From: Oscillospiraceae bacterium
GTDB taxonomy: Bacteria; Bacillota; Clostridia; Oscillospirales; Oscillospiraceae
NCBI GenBank assembly: GCA_031260745.1
Contig: JAISKY010000136.1
Span: 1-26,124 of the forward strand
DNA length: 26,124 nt
Direction: 5' to 3'
Positions 15,473 through 21,867 of this stretch are shown in pieces. The notes under the pieces are model-generated. The model ran no database searches. It saw only the letters and a program-made list of their open reading frames with translations, and was not told the DNA's origin. The position numbers were made by a program, and so were the translations under genes. Numbering within the stretch: position 1 is the stretch's first letter; every line of letters starts with the position of its first letter.

Positions 15473-16909
15473 TTACCCGAAAAAGATTTCGCAGTTCGGC
15501 AGCGTCGTTTGAAGCTCGTCAATTTGCGTTTGCGTCAGCGGGTTGCTCCACAGGTATAACTGCGTAAGCCTTCTAAGCGATTTCAGCGGCTCCGTATCGC
15601 TGATTTGGTTATCGCCGAGCCACAGCGAGGTAAGCCGCGTCAGCGAACTTAGAGGTTCCGCGTTACTGATTAGATTATGCCCTAAGTCCAGCGAGATAAT
15701 ATTGGTCAGCGCGCTCAACGGAGCGGCGTCGCTGATTTGGTTGTCAGACAACGTCAAATTGTAAAGTTTCGTCAGTGAGCTAAGCGCCGTCAAGTCGCTG
15801 ATTTGGTTACCGTCTAATTTCAACCGCTCAAGATTTGTCAGAGAACTTATCGGAGCGATGTAGCTTACGTTGCTGTCGCGAATCTCCAGCGTTTTAAGAT
15901 GTGTCAGCGATTGCAACGGCATAATGTCGCTGATTTCGCTGCCGCCAATGTACAGTTGCGTTAGGCTTCGCAAAGTTCTAAGCGGCGTTAGGTCGCTGAT
16001 TTCGTTGTTCTCCAGCCATAATTGGTCAAGTCTCGCAAGCGGCTCCAACATCGAAATATCTCTGATTTGGTTGTCGCTTAAACGCAGTACGGAAAGATTC
16101 GTCAGCGTTTTCAGCGGCGCAATATCTATGATTCGGTTGCGGTCTAAATCCAGTACGGTAAGTTTCGTCAAATCTTTCAGCGGCGTTAAGTCTCTGATTT
16201 TGTTACCCGTCAGTCTAAGCGAGGTAAGGTCTGTCAACTCTTTCAACGGCGTAATGTCGGTGATTTCTCTTTGGCTTATATCCAGTTCGGTAACGTCAGA
16301 CCAGACTAATTCGCCGCCAATCCAAATCTGATGGCGCGGAGGTACGGTCGGCATAGGCGCGGGCGACGGCGTCGCGGTCGGCATAGGCGTTACGACCGGC
16401 ATTTCGCCTTGCTCCGGAGTGTAAGATTTAGCTGTGTCAACCACAATGATTCTGTTATGGTCGTCCCAGTCCGCGCCGAAATCAAACGCTCTGGCAATAT
16501 TGCGGAGTTTGAAATAGTTGTTGCCGTCAATGTTGTAGGCGGTAAGATTCAGCCACTCGCCGTCAAGGTAAACTTTTTGCGGTGAAACAACGGGAGATTT
16601 CTCGCCCGCTCCCTTGCCTGAAAGCTCGCCGCCGACAGGCGTGTACGGTTGACCGCTTGTAAGCGTAATCGTATCGGTTTGACTGTCGTAGCTTACCGCG
16701 AACTGCTTCGAGGTTCCGGTCAGGACATACGCGAGGTCGCGTAGCTTGAAATAATTGTTGCCGAGTATATTGTACGCGTCAAACGCTATGTTTCCGCCGT
16801 TCACGAGTACGGTATCCGTCGTGGGTATGGCGAACGCCGACGCTCCCGCAGGTAATAGGGCAAGTACCGTCAGTACCGCCAGTGCGATAGCCGCAAGTTT
16901 CTTTTTCAT
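15473..16909 (-). CDS. secreted stalk-domain protein with internalin-type leucine-rich repeats
   Basis: A 478-residue exported protein. A signal peptide (about residues 1-27, ending near ASAFA) is followed by two stalk modules (about 30-160) closely like those of the protein at 13294, with FDAYNILGNNYFKLRDLAY and LTAYNIDGNNYFKLRNIAR. A Pro/Thr linker (about 170-200) leads to some eleven 22-residue leucine-rich repeats of the internalin/SDS22 type, with the period LTxLTxLxLxxNxIxDxxPLxx, and a C-terminal cap. No LPXTG or membrane anchor is visible, so it is probably secreted or held by the stalk. Such repeats bind proteins; the ligand is unknown. ATG at 16909 is chosen because GGAGG lies eight bases upstream and the signal peptide begins there. 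Confidence 0.85.
   Translation of the reverse strand: MKKKLAAIALAVLTVLALLPAGASAFAIPTTDTVLVNGGNIAFDAYNILGNNYFKLRDLAYVLTGTSKQFAVSYDSQTDTITLTSGQPYTPVGGELSGKGAGEKSPVVSPQKVYLDGEWLNLTAYNIDGNNYFKLRNIARAFDFGADWDDHNRIIVVDTAKSYTPEQGEMPVVTPMPTATPSPAPMPTVPPRHQIWIGGELVWSDVTELDISQREITDITPLKELTDLTSLRLTGNKIRDLTPLKDLTKLTVLDLDRNRIIDIAPLKTLTNLSVLRLSDNQIRDISMLEPLARLDQLWLENNEISDLTPLRTLRSLTQLYIGGSEISDIMPLQSLTHLKTLEIRDSNVSYIAPISSLTNLERLKLDGNQISDLTALSSLTKLYNLTLSDNQISDAAPLSALTNIISLDLGHNLISNAEPLSSLTRLTSLWLGDNQISDTEPLKSLRRLTQLYLWSNPLTQTQIDELQTTLPNCEIFFG
15540..16290 (-). repeat. tandem 66-bp repeats encoding the LRR array
   Basis: About eleven imperfect 66-bp units with the recurring minus-strand words for CTGATTTGG-type codons (on the plus strand, gctgatttggtt recurs at 15599, 15734, 15797 and similar positions). 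They encode the 22-residue leucine-rich repeats. Confidence 0.75.
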
Positions 16910-16944
16910 AGCCTTGTCCTCCGTATTTATTGTTCTGTATTTCA

Positions 16945-16973
16945 ATAATAACATAATCCGCGCGATTTGTCAA
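16945..16973 (-). promoter_or_regulatory. sigma-A promoter of the LRR protein gene
   Basis: On the minus strand, TTGACA (16973-16968), a 17-nt spacer and TATTAT (16950-16945). It lies 36 bases before the ATG at 16909. Confidence 0.75.
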
Positions 16974-16989
16974 TATCAGCTCGTCAACG

Positions 16990-17023
16990 AAAAACCCCGA
17001 CTAACCATCGGGGTTAGTCGGGG
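16990..17023 (-). terminator. intrinsic terminator of the spoVM-like gene pair
   Basis: A perfect 12-bp stem (16995-17006 with 17012-17023, CCCCGACTAACC / GGTTAGTCGGGG) and a five-base loop. Reading on the minus strand the stem is followed by TTTTTCG. Only genes on the minus strand to its right (17088-17350) can use it, which supports those two small genes as real. Confidence 0.88.
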
Positions 17024-17087
17024 AGCGTTGGTTTTAGCGCGGTGGTGAACGGCGGGCTGCTCGGCATTTTACCGCGGCGGCCGCCGC

Positions 17088-17156
17088 TTATTTTTTAGCG
17101 AATTTGCGGAACAGAGCTTTTATTGGTTTCGGAGGTTTGATTATGATTATTTTCAT
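17088..17156 (-). CDS. spoVM: SpoVM-like amphipathic sporulation peptide, 22 residues
   Basis: A 22-codon gene too short for normal gene finders. The peptide starts MKIIIIKPPKP and continues with a basic amphipathic helix containing ALFRKFAKK. Compared with the 26-residue B. subtilis SpoVM as I remember it, M1, K2, I6, K7, P9, K10 and R17 match by position. P9 is known to be important for membrane-curvature recognition. SpoVM inserts into the mother-cell face of the forespore membrane and anchors the coat base protein SpoIVA. AAGGAG lies ten bases before the ATG and overlaps the stop of the two-TM gene just upstream. A strong terminator lies 65 bases downstream. The main departures are an extra P8 and P11 and a shorter C-terminus, so the assignment needs confirmation. 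Confidence 0.72.
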   Translation of the reverse strand: MKIIIIKPPKPIKALFRKFAKK

Positions 17157-17170
17157 AGCTCGGTTTCTCC

Positions 17171-17350
17171 TTATTTTTTGGTTAGTACGGCGATTCCACC
17201 GCATATCAGCGCAATCGCCGCCAAAAATACCCACACGATTGGGGGCAGAAACAACACGGCGAGGATAAACAATCCAGCTCCGAGCAATATCAACCCCAGA
17301 GTTTGCGCCGGACGGCGTCTTTGACAACCTTTGCGCTTCAACAGATTCAC
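17171..17350 (-). CDS. 59-residue two-TM membrane protein upstream of the SpoVM-like gene
   Basis: A short frame on the minus strand: a basic head (about residues 1-16, with KRKGCQRRR), a hydrophobic segment (about 18-37), a PP turn, a second segment (about 38-55) and a final TKK. I do not recognise the family. The longest start is GTG at 17350; a TTG nine bases downstream (17341) is ten bases after AAAGGGG and may be the true start. Its stop codon TAA is fused to the AAGGAG of the SpoVM-like gene, 14 bp before that ATG, so the two are translationally linked. The positive-inside rule places both ends in the cytoplasm. A role in forespore membranes is inference from the neighbour only. Confidence 0.65.
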   Translation of the reverse strand: MNLLKRKGCQRRRPAQTLGLILLGAGLFILAVLFLPPIVWVFLAAIALICGGIAVLTKK

Positions 17351-17372
17351 GCCCCTTTCCCGTAATATACTA

Positions 17373-17401
17373 TTGCAATCGCCGGAAATGTGTGATATAA
17401 T
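17373..17401 (+). promoter_or_regulatory. sigma-A promoter of the nitroreductase gene
   Basis: TTGCAA (17373-17378), a 17-nt spacer and a perfect TATAAT (17396-17401), 32 bases before the ATG. Confidence 0.8.
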
Positions 17402-17433
17402 ATTATAAAATCTATTTCGGAGGTATTTATACT

Positions 17434-17979
17434 ATGTCTAACGACGTGTTAAAGGCGATTTCTGACCGCAGGAGTATTCGGCAATACAAGCCCGAACAAA
17501 TCACTAAAGAGCAGCTTGACACACTGCTTAAAGCGGCGGTTGAGGCTCCCAGCGCCCGTAACAGCCAACCGTGGCACTTTACTGTCGTTCGCGACCAAGC
17601 CGTAATTAAGGAAGTGAACGACGCGGCTTGCGATGTTCTGGCAAAGTCCGGCGGCGGATACGGTCAGGTACGCGACATCTTTTACAGCGCGCCGACCGTA
17701 ATTTTCATAAGCGCGGATAAAGAAGCTACTCCGTGGTCCTCGCTTGATTGCGGAATTACGGCGCAGACGATTGCGCTCGCGGCTCACTCAATCGGGCTTG
17801 GAACGGTATTACTCGGACTTCCGGCAATGGGCTGGGACGGAGTAAACGACGCTAAGCTGAACGCTCTGCTGAAGTTCCCGGCGGGGTATGCGTTCGCGAT
17901 TGCGGTCGCGGTCGGAATCCCCGACGGTACGAAAGAAGCTCACCCCGTTAACGACGGTCTGATTGACATTATCGGCTAA
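17434..17979 (+). CDS. nitroreductase-family FMN oxidoreductase
   Basis: A 181-residue flavoprotein of the nitroreductase family. The N-terminal RRSIRQY motif and APSARNSQPWHF (about residues 37-48) contribute to FMN binding. The middle segment CGITAQTIALAAHSIGLGTV is the usual helix at the dimer interface, and the end has AIAVGIP. Members reduce nitro groups, quinones or flavins with NAD(P)H, and some serve dehalogenation or cobamide pathways; the physiological substrate here cannot be told. GGAGG precedes the ATG. The gene is monocistronic, with its own promoter and terminator, and lies divergent from the SpoVM-like pair. Confidence 0.9.
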   Translation: MSNDVLKAISDRRSIRQYKPEQITKEQLDTLLKAAVEAPSARNSQPWHFTVVRDQAVIKEVNDAACDVLAKSGGGYGQVRDIFYSAPTVIFISADKEATPWSSLDCGITAQTIALAAHSIGLGTVLLGLPAMGWDGVNDAKLNALLKFPAGYAFAIAVAVGIPDGTKEAHPVNDGLIDIIG

Positions 17980-18001
17980 TCGACAAGCAACCCAACATAC
18001 G

Positions 18002-18035
18002 AAACGCGAAGCCTGTCGGCTCCGCGTTTTTATTT
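18002..18035 (+). terminator. intrinsic terminator after the nitroreductase gene
   Basis: Stem 18002-18013 with 18018-18029 (AAACGCG.AGCC / GGCT.CGCGTTT), one mismatch, four-base loop, followed by TTTATTTG. Confidence 0.8.
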
Positions 18036-18050
18036 GTATTGTTTTTTTGA

Positions 18051-19208
18051 TTACTCAAAAAGTTTAACGGCTTCTTTGTGAGTTTCAATAATCTTGATGT
18101 GCTGAGGACAGTGATTCTCGCAAGAACCGCACTCTATACAGTCGCTGGACTTCGCCGCAACCGCGCCCGGCATCGGACCGCCGCCGGTGGTCATACCGTA
18201 ACTGCGCTTCGCGCCGGCGAGATTTTGGTACTTCGCGTAATCGTTAAGTATGCCGATAATGCCCGGAGTGTTAATACTCTTAGGACAGTCGTCAACGCAA
18301 TAACGGCACGCGGTACACGGAATCGTCGGAACTTTCTTCAGCTCTTCAAGAGCGTTAGCGATAACTTTCTTCTCCGCGTCATTAAGCGGACCCGCGTTAT
18401 CTGTTGTTTTAGTGTTGTCGTCAACTTGCTCAACATTGGACATACCCGACAGAACGGTGATAACTCCGTCAAGCCCCTGCGGGAAACGTAACGCCCACGA
18501 AGCGAGACTAGCGTCCGGATTGGCTTTCTTAAAGATGTCCGAAACTGCCGGAGTAAAGTTCGCCAGCGAGCCGCCCTTGACAGGCTCCATTACGATTACG
18601 CCTACGCCGTGAGCTACAGCCGCGTCATAACACTTCTTCGATTGAACGCCTTCATCTTCCCAGTCAAGGTAGTTAATTTGCAACTGGATAATGTCGATGT
18701 CCTTAGCGTGAGCGTCGAGTATCTTGTTCAGCGTATCGCCGTCGCCGTGATAGCTGAATCCGATATTCTTTGCCTTGCCCGTATCCTTGACGCTTTGCAG
18801 ATAATCCCACGCTTTGATTTTGTCAAGCATTTCCTCGCGTCCCGGACCGATTCCGTGCAGGAAATACAGGTCGTAGAAGTCAATTCCCGCGCGGTCAAGC
18901 GAAGTCTGCGTCATTCCCTTCATCTCGTCAAGAGTGACATTCGGATTCCATAGCGGCAACTTAGTCGTTACCTGGAACTTATCGCGAGCGTAGCGTTTGG
19001 AAACGGCCTCGCGGATTGCTTCTTCCGACTTGCCGCCGTGGTACACGAATGCCGTGTCGAAGTAGGTGAACCCGCGCTCAAGGTACAAATCGACCATCTT
19101 CTTGACTTGCTCGATGTCAATCTCGCTGTCGGGCTTTCCGGGAAGTGTCGGGAGCCTCATAAAACCGAAGCCCAGCTTTTTGATTGGCGCACCAAAGTAG
19201 TTTTTCAT
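18051..19208 (-). CDS. aldo/keto reductase with C-terminal 2x[4Fe-4S] ferredoxin domain
   Basis: A 385-residue fusion. Residues 1-280 form an aldo/keto reductase barrel, with GFGFMRLP, FTYFDTAFVYHGGKSEEAI (Asp/Tyr of the catalytic set) and DLYFLHGIG. The C-terminal part has two clusters of cysteines: CTACRYCVDDCP (from about residue 298) and CIECGSCENHCP (from about residue 357), each suited to bind a 4Fe-4S cluster. This architecture is common in anaerobic Clostridia and suggests electron transfer between ferredoxin-like carriers and a carbonyl substrate, though the substrate is unknown. AGGAGG precedes ATG at 19208. The gene is last in the minus-strand series after the methyltransferase (29-bp gap). 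Confidence 0.92.
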   Translation of the reverse strand: MKNYFGAPIKKLGFGFMRLPTLPGKPDSEIDIEQVKKMVDLYLERGFTYFDTAFVYHGGKSEEAIREAVSKRYARDKFQVTTKLPLWNPNVTLDEMKGMTQTSLDRAGIDFYDLYFLHGIGPGREEMLDKIKAWDYLQSVKDTGKAKNIGFSYHGDGDTLNKILDAHAKDIDIIQLQINYLDWEDEGVQSKKCYDAAVAHGVGVIVMEPVKGGSLANFTPAVSDIFKKANPDASLASWALRFPQGLDGVITVLSGMSNVEQVDDNTKTTDNAGPLNDAEKKVIANALEELKKVPTIPCTACRYCVDDCPKSINTPGIIGILNDYAKYQNLAGAKRSYGMTTGGGPMPGAVAAKSSDCIECGSCENHCPQHIKIIETHKEAVKLFE

Positions 19209-19237
19209 CTATATTCCTCCTAAATTTTATTAACGAT

Positions 19238-19861
19238 TTAAGCCGCGTCTTTACTTTTTCGGTAAATAACGCAATATGCCTTACCGAGCGTTACCGGACG
19301 CAAATAGGTTGTAAAACCGTTACGCGCTCCCGCGTCCGAGTATTCCTCCAATGTGTATTTCGCGTAACCGCTTCGCGTGACCGGCAAACTGTCCAACCTT
19401 TCTTTGGTATAAATTGCGTTCACGAATACTCCGCACGGCTTCAGTATACGGTGTATTTCGGCAAGACCCTTGTCTAAATTATCCCAGAAGTATGTAGTGT
19501 TAACAGTATAAACTTTGTCAAAGAACTCATCGGGAAACCCGGTGTTAAGCGCGTCACCGAGTTTTAACGCCATTCTGCCCTCTGCGATGAACTTACGATT
19601 GCGTGAGGTCGCGGCAGTTAACATATCCTCCGATATATCTATCCCGAAAAAATGGCTCGCGTGACGCTTGGCAAGATTGTTTATTAAGTACCCGTTTCCA
19701 AATCCAATATCCAGCGCTTTGTCGGAACCGACAAGCTCCAACGCGTTTTCCGCTCCGAGATACTGCGCCATATTTTGTCTGTTCATCACGAAAGTGACCA
19801 ACCGACCGCCGATTCCCGTTGGTTTATGAAACTGATTACCGATATATGAAATAATACCCAT
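19238..19861 (-). CDS. class I SAM-dependent methyltransferase
   Basis: A 207-residue Rossmann-fold methyltransferase of the UbiE/Methyltransf_11 type. Motif I is ALDIGFGNGYLINNLAK (about residues 49-65), followed by an acidic FGIDISEDML (motif II), LKLGDALNTGFPDEFFDKVYTVNTTYFW (post-II/III) and LKPCGVFVNAIY. The target is unknown; small-molecule rather than nucleic-acid methylation is typical of this type. The ATG lies only four bases after the stop of the phosphatase gene, so translation is probably coupled. A clear separate ribosome site is not obvious. Confidence 0.85.
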   Translation of the reverse strand: MGIISYIGNQFHKPTGIGGRLVTFVMNRQNMAQYLGAENALELVGSDKALDIGFGNGYLINNLAKRHASHFFGIDISEDMLTAATSRNRKFIAEGRMALKLGDALNTGFPDEFFDKVYTVNTTYFWDNLDKGLAEIHRILKPCGVFVNAIYTKERLDSLPVTRSGYAKYTLEEYSDAGARNGFTTYLRPVTLGKAYCVIYRKSKDAA

Positions 19862-19865
19862 TCAG

Positions 19866-20660
19866 TCAGCTTTCCACGAAACTGCCGATGACTTTTTCCA
19901 AAACCTCGTCGCTAATTCCGCAACTTGTCAGATAGCCGCGCATATCGCCGTATTTTCCGTAGATATGCTTCAAAAAGCCCTGCATAGTTTCCGGGTGAGT
20001 GCGATAAAACGCTAAACTTAAATCAGGGTCGCCCGTAAACGCCGCGTCATTCTCGCGGTACGTCATATAAAACGGTAAAAGATAAATCTGCGAAACGGAG
20101 TAGTCCGCGATTATATCGTTGTCGGGAACTCCGGCGGCGCCGAGTAACATCGCCGCGAAGATTCCGGTGCGGTCTTTGCCGGTCATACAATGAAAATGTA
20201 CGCACCCCGGCTCGTCCGCGATGGCTTCAAAGTTCTCCCTGACCCACGCCTTGTTGTCCTCCGCCATAATCGTATAGACAGCGACCCAGTCAATACCGCC
20301 TAATCTGCGGGTGTCCTCCACCGACCTCGGAACTTTAGCGTCTTTCGCTTTTTGCTCCGAGCTTTCAGGAATGCCGTGAGCGACTTCTAAGCTCCAAAGC
20401 GGACGATGGGAGTAATGTGTCCAACTTTCGTCTATAAGACCGCTGGGGCTTAATTCAAGCTCTCTGGTGGCCCGGAAATCCAAACTGAGCGTAACGCCGT
20501 AATCTTTAAGAAACGCTTTGTCGGAATCGGTAAGCGTATCGGGAAGTTCCGAGCGGATAAATCTTCCGTAACGGGTAATTCCGCCGCCGCGAACGGGGAA
20601 TCCGCCTAAGTCGCGCGCGTTATACAATTGTTTCAATGGAAGCCTACGATAGAATGTCAA
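19866..20660 (-). CDS. tyrosine/serine protein phosphatase (PTP-like, Y_phosphatase3 type)
   Basis: A 264-residue cytoplasmic phosphatase. The N-terminus NARDLGGFPVRGGGITRYG is the usual opening of this family. The P-loop is HFHCMTGKDRTG, with C158 as nucleophile and R164 as phosphate-binding arginine (CX5R). Relatives remove phosphate from protein tyrosine or from phosphoinositide-like compounds; none can be chosen here. The start is TTG at 20660, seven bases after GGAGG; no better ATG is available. It lies downstream of tRNA-Leu on the same strand and four bases before the methyltransferase gene. Confidence 0.87.
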   Translation of the reverse strand: MTFYRRLPLKQLYNARDLGGFPVRGGGITRYGRFIRSELPDTLTDSDKAFLKDYGVTLSLDFRATRELELSPSGLIDESWTHYSHRPLWSLEVAHGIPESSEQKAKDAKVPRSVEDTRRLGGIDWVAVYTIMAEDNKAWVRENFEAIADEPGCVHFHCMTGKDRTGIFAAMLLGAAGVPDNDIIADYSVSQIYLLPFYMTYRENDAAFTGDPDLSLAFYRTHPETMQGFLKHIYGKYGDMRGYLTSCGISDEVLEKVIGSFVES

Positions 20661-20691
20661 GGCTGAACCTCCGGTAAGTAATAAAAAGCAA

Positions 20692-20711
20692 AAAGCAGAG
20701 AGCAGAAATAA
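20692..20711. repeat. half-copy of the palindromic repeat arm
   Basis: This 20-bp stretch (AAAGCAGAGAGCAGAAATAA) is identical to the left arm of copy 2 at 10591-10610. The rest of the element is missing; a GCCGCG/CGCGGC hairpin (20715-20729) follows at once and abuts the tRNA 3' end. Confidence 0.7.
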
Positions 20712-20729
20712 TCCGCCGCGTTCCGCGGC

Positions 20730-20818
20730 TGGTGCCGATGACCGGGGTCGAACCGGTACGTGAGTTACCTCACACGGGATTTTAAGTCCCGGGCGTCTGC
20801 CTATTCCGCCACATCGGC
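20730..20818 (-). tRNA. tRNA-Leu (anticodon UAA)
   Basis: On the minus strand the acceptor stem pairs GCCGATG with CATCGGC, followed by discriminator A and an encoded CCA (20732-20730). The anticodon arm is GGGACTTAAAATCCC with anticodon TAA. The T arm has GGTTCGACCCC, and a long variable arm (GTGAGGTAACTCAC) marks a class II tRNA. Total length is 89 nt including CCA. A consensus promoter lies just upstream. Confidence 0.97.
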
Positions 20819-20840
20819 TTAAATTAAATTTTGCTACCTT

Positions 20841-20869
20841 ATTATAACAGCATAAAACCGATTTGTCAA
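20841..20869 (-). promoter_or_regulatory. consensus sigma-A promoter of tRNA-Leu
   Basis: On the minus strand, perfect TTGACA (20869-20864), a 17-nt spacer and perfect TATAAT (20846-20841). The start would fall about 15-20 bases before the mature tRNA. It may also serve the phosphatase-methyltransferase-reductase genes if transcription reads through. Confidence 0.9.
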
Positions 20870-21043
20870 CCCGCTTTTTTTATCCTAACGCTTAATTTTT
20901 AGGCGGGTTGATATTTGATATTATTTAATGATAATTGCTATAAAAACTCGGCTGTAGCAGGACAATTGTACTTATTATGTTATGGTTTTACGCGTCGAGG
21001 AATTCGGCTAATAAAGATAATTTGAGAATTTTTCAAAAAATGC
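20870..21043. other. AT-rich intergenic region before rpmH, no gene seen
   Basis: This stretch separates the divergent tRNA-Leu and rpmH promoters. It contains an inverted repeat CAACCCGC (20867-20874) with GCGGGTTG (20903-20910) around an AT-rich loop, and a weak plus-strand TTGATA-16-GATAAT. I found no TTATCCACA-type DnaA boxes. Confidence 0.5.
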
Positions 21044-21073
21044 TTGACAAGAGAAGCGTAAATGGGGTACAAT
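21044..21073 (+). promoter_or_regulatory. sigma-A promoter of the rpmH operon
   Basis: TTGACA (21044-21049), an 18-nt spacer and TACAAT (21068-21073), 32 bases before the rpmH start. Confidence 0.82.
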
Positions 21074-21105
21074 GCTACGGATATACTATATGGAGGAAAA
21101 CAGGA

Positions 21106-21240
21106 ATGTTAAGAACATATCAACCCAAAAAACGTCAACGCGCTAAGGAACACGGATTCCGCAAGCGTATGTCAACCCGTAACGGCCGTAAGGTACTTGC
21201 CCGCCGCCGCGCTAAGGGTCGTGCAAAACTCAGCGCGTAA
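21106..21240 (+). CDS. rpmH: 50S ribosomal protein L34
   Basis: A 44-residue, very basic protein of exactly the normal L34 length. It begins MLRTYQPKKRQRAKEHGFRK and ends with the family's typical basic RKVLARRRAKGRAKLSA. It is part of the large ribosomal subunit. ATG at 21106 is chosen because TGGAGGA lies ten bases upstream; the same frame is open further upstream but only through promoter sequence. It heads a six-gene plus-strand operon. Confidence 0.97.
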   Translation: MLRTYQPKKRQRAKEHGFRKRMSTRNGRKVLARRRAKGRAKLSA

Positions 21241-21652
21241 TCCCGCCGAAGCGGGAATCAGCCGCCGCGTTAACGCCCCGGCCGCTTCGTTGCGTAAAGA
21301 CAGCGAGTTTCGCCGGGTCTACCGCAAAGGTCAAAGTAAGGCTACGCCGCGATTGGTTCTGTACGTTATGAAACGCTATACCGCGGTCGGGCGGGGTAAG
21401 TCCCGCCCTTACACGGGCGCGGGAGTTCGCGTCGGCGTAACCGTAAGCGCGAAAGTCGGTAACGCGGTCGTACGAAACAAAATCAGACGCAGAGTAAAAG
21501 AAATCTGCCGTCTGAACTTAGTTAAGCTAAAACCGGGCTTTGACTTGGTCATTGTCGCGAGGGACAAAGCTGCCGCGTCCGGCTATCAGGAGCTTGAACG
21601 CGACCTTGTATATCTTTTTGATAAGCTCGGAATGATAAAGGCGGAAACGTGA
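21221..21652 (+). CDS. rnpA: ribonuclease P protein component
   Basis: The protein subunit of RNase P, which binds the catalytic RNA and the 5' leader of precursor tRNA. The recognised core begins at LRKDSEFRRVYRKGQS (codons near 21290) and includes the RNR motif VGNAVVRNKIRRRVKE. The start is uncertain: GTG at 21221 gives 143 residues and overlaps rpmH by 20 bp, with AAGGG too close upstream. TTG at 21197 gives 151 residues, and TTG at 21290 gives 120 residues, nearest the family norm but without a ribosome site. Translation is probably coupled to rpmH. An insertion of about 15 residues (AVGRGKSRPYTGAG) between the core strands is encoded by a GC-rich hairpin. Confidence 0.88.
   Translation: MQNSARNPAEAGISRRVNAPAASLRKDSEFRRVYRKGQSKATPRLVLYVMKRYTAVGRGKSRPYTGAGVRVGVTVSAKVGNAVVRNKIRRRVKEICRLNLVKLKPGFDLVIVARDKAAASGYQELERDLVYLFDKLGMIKAET
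21241..21256 (+). other. hairpin just after the rpmH stop
   Basis: TCCCGC (21241-21246), loop CGAA, GCGGGA (21251-21256). It begins on the base after the rpmH stop codon and lies inside the longer rnpA frames. It could separate or couple translation of the two genes; there is no T run, so it is not a terminator. Confidence 0.5.
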
Positions 21653-21867
21653 AGCGAATATTTATCTCCGCGGTTATGTTTTACCGCAAACGAATTTCGC
21701 CGCTTACTCCGCCGGTATGCCGGTTTATTCCGACGTGTTCAGAGTACGCTTTGGAGGCGCTGGAGAAATACGGCGCCGCTAAAGGTCTGTTGCTGACAGT
21801 AAAGCGGCTTATTCGTTGTCATCCGTTTCACCGCTCCGAATATCAGACCTTTGACCCGGTTCCGTAA
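21649..21867 (+). CDS. yidD: membrane protein insertion efficiency factor YidD
   Basis: A 72-residue protein of normal YidD length. It carries the family's signature with conserved cysteines: PPVCRFIPTCSEYALEALEKYG, then LLLTVKRLIRCHPFH. It attaches to the membrane through an amphipathic N-terminal helix (MKRIFISAVMFYRKRISPLT) and assists YidC-dependent insertion. The GTG start overlaps the rnpA stop by four bases (GTGA), so translation is coupled. The gene is followed by a small ACAGCG/CGCTGT hairpin and then yidC. Confidence 0.95.
   Translation: MKRIFISAVMFYRKRISPLTPPVCRFIPTCSEYALEALEKYGAAKGLLLTVKRLIRCHPFHRSEYQTFDPVP

Noticed and set aside
15540..16290. CRISPR-like array
   Set aside because: The 66-bp periodicity is explained by in-frame leucine-rich repeats, without unique spacers.
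17041..17087. GC-rich GCGGCGGCCGCCGC palindrome after the SpoVM-like gene as a second terminator
   Set aside because: No T run follows on either strand; the 16995-17023 stem explains termination better.
17351..17433. Sigma-E promoter for the SpoVM-like pair
   Set aside because: I looked on the minus strand and found no convincing match with correct spacing, so none is called.
20870..21043. Replication origin beside rpmH
   Set aside because: No dnaA gene and no DnaA boxes were found; only AT richness and one inverted repeat.
20977..21105. An N-terminal extension of ribosomal protein L34
   Set aside because: It covers the rpmH promoter, and L34 is complete from 21106 at its normal 44 residues.
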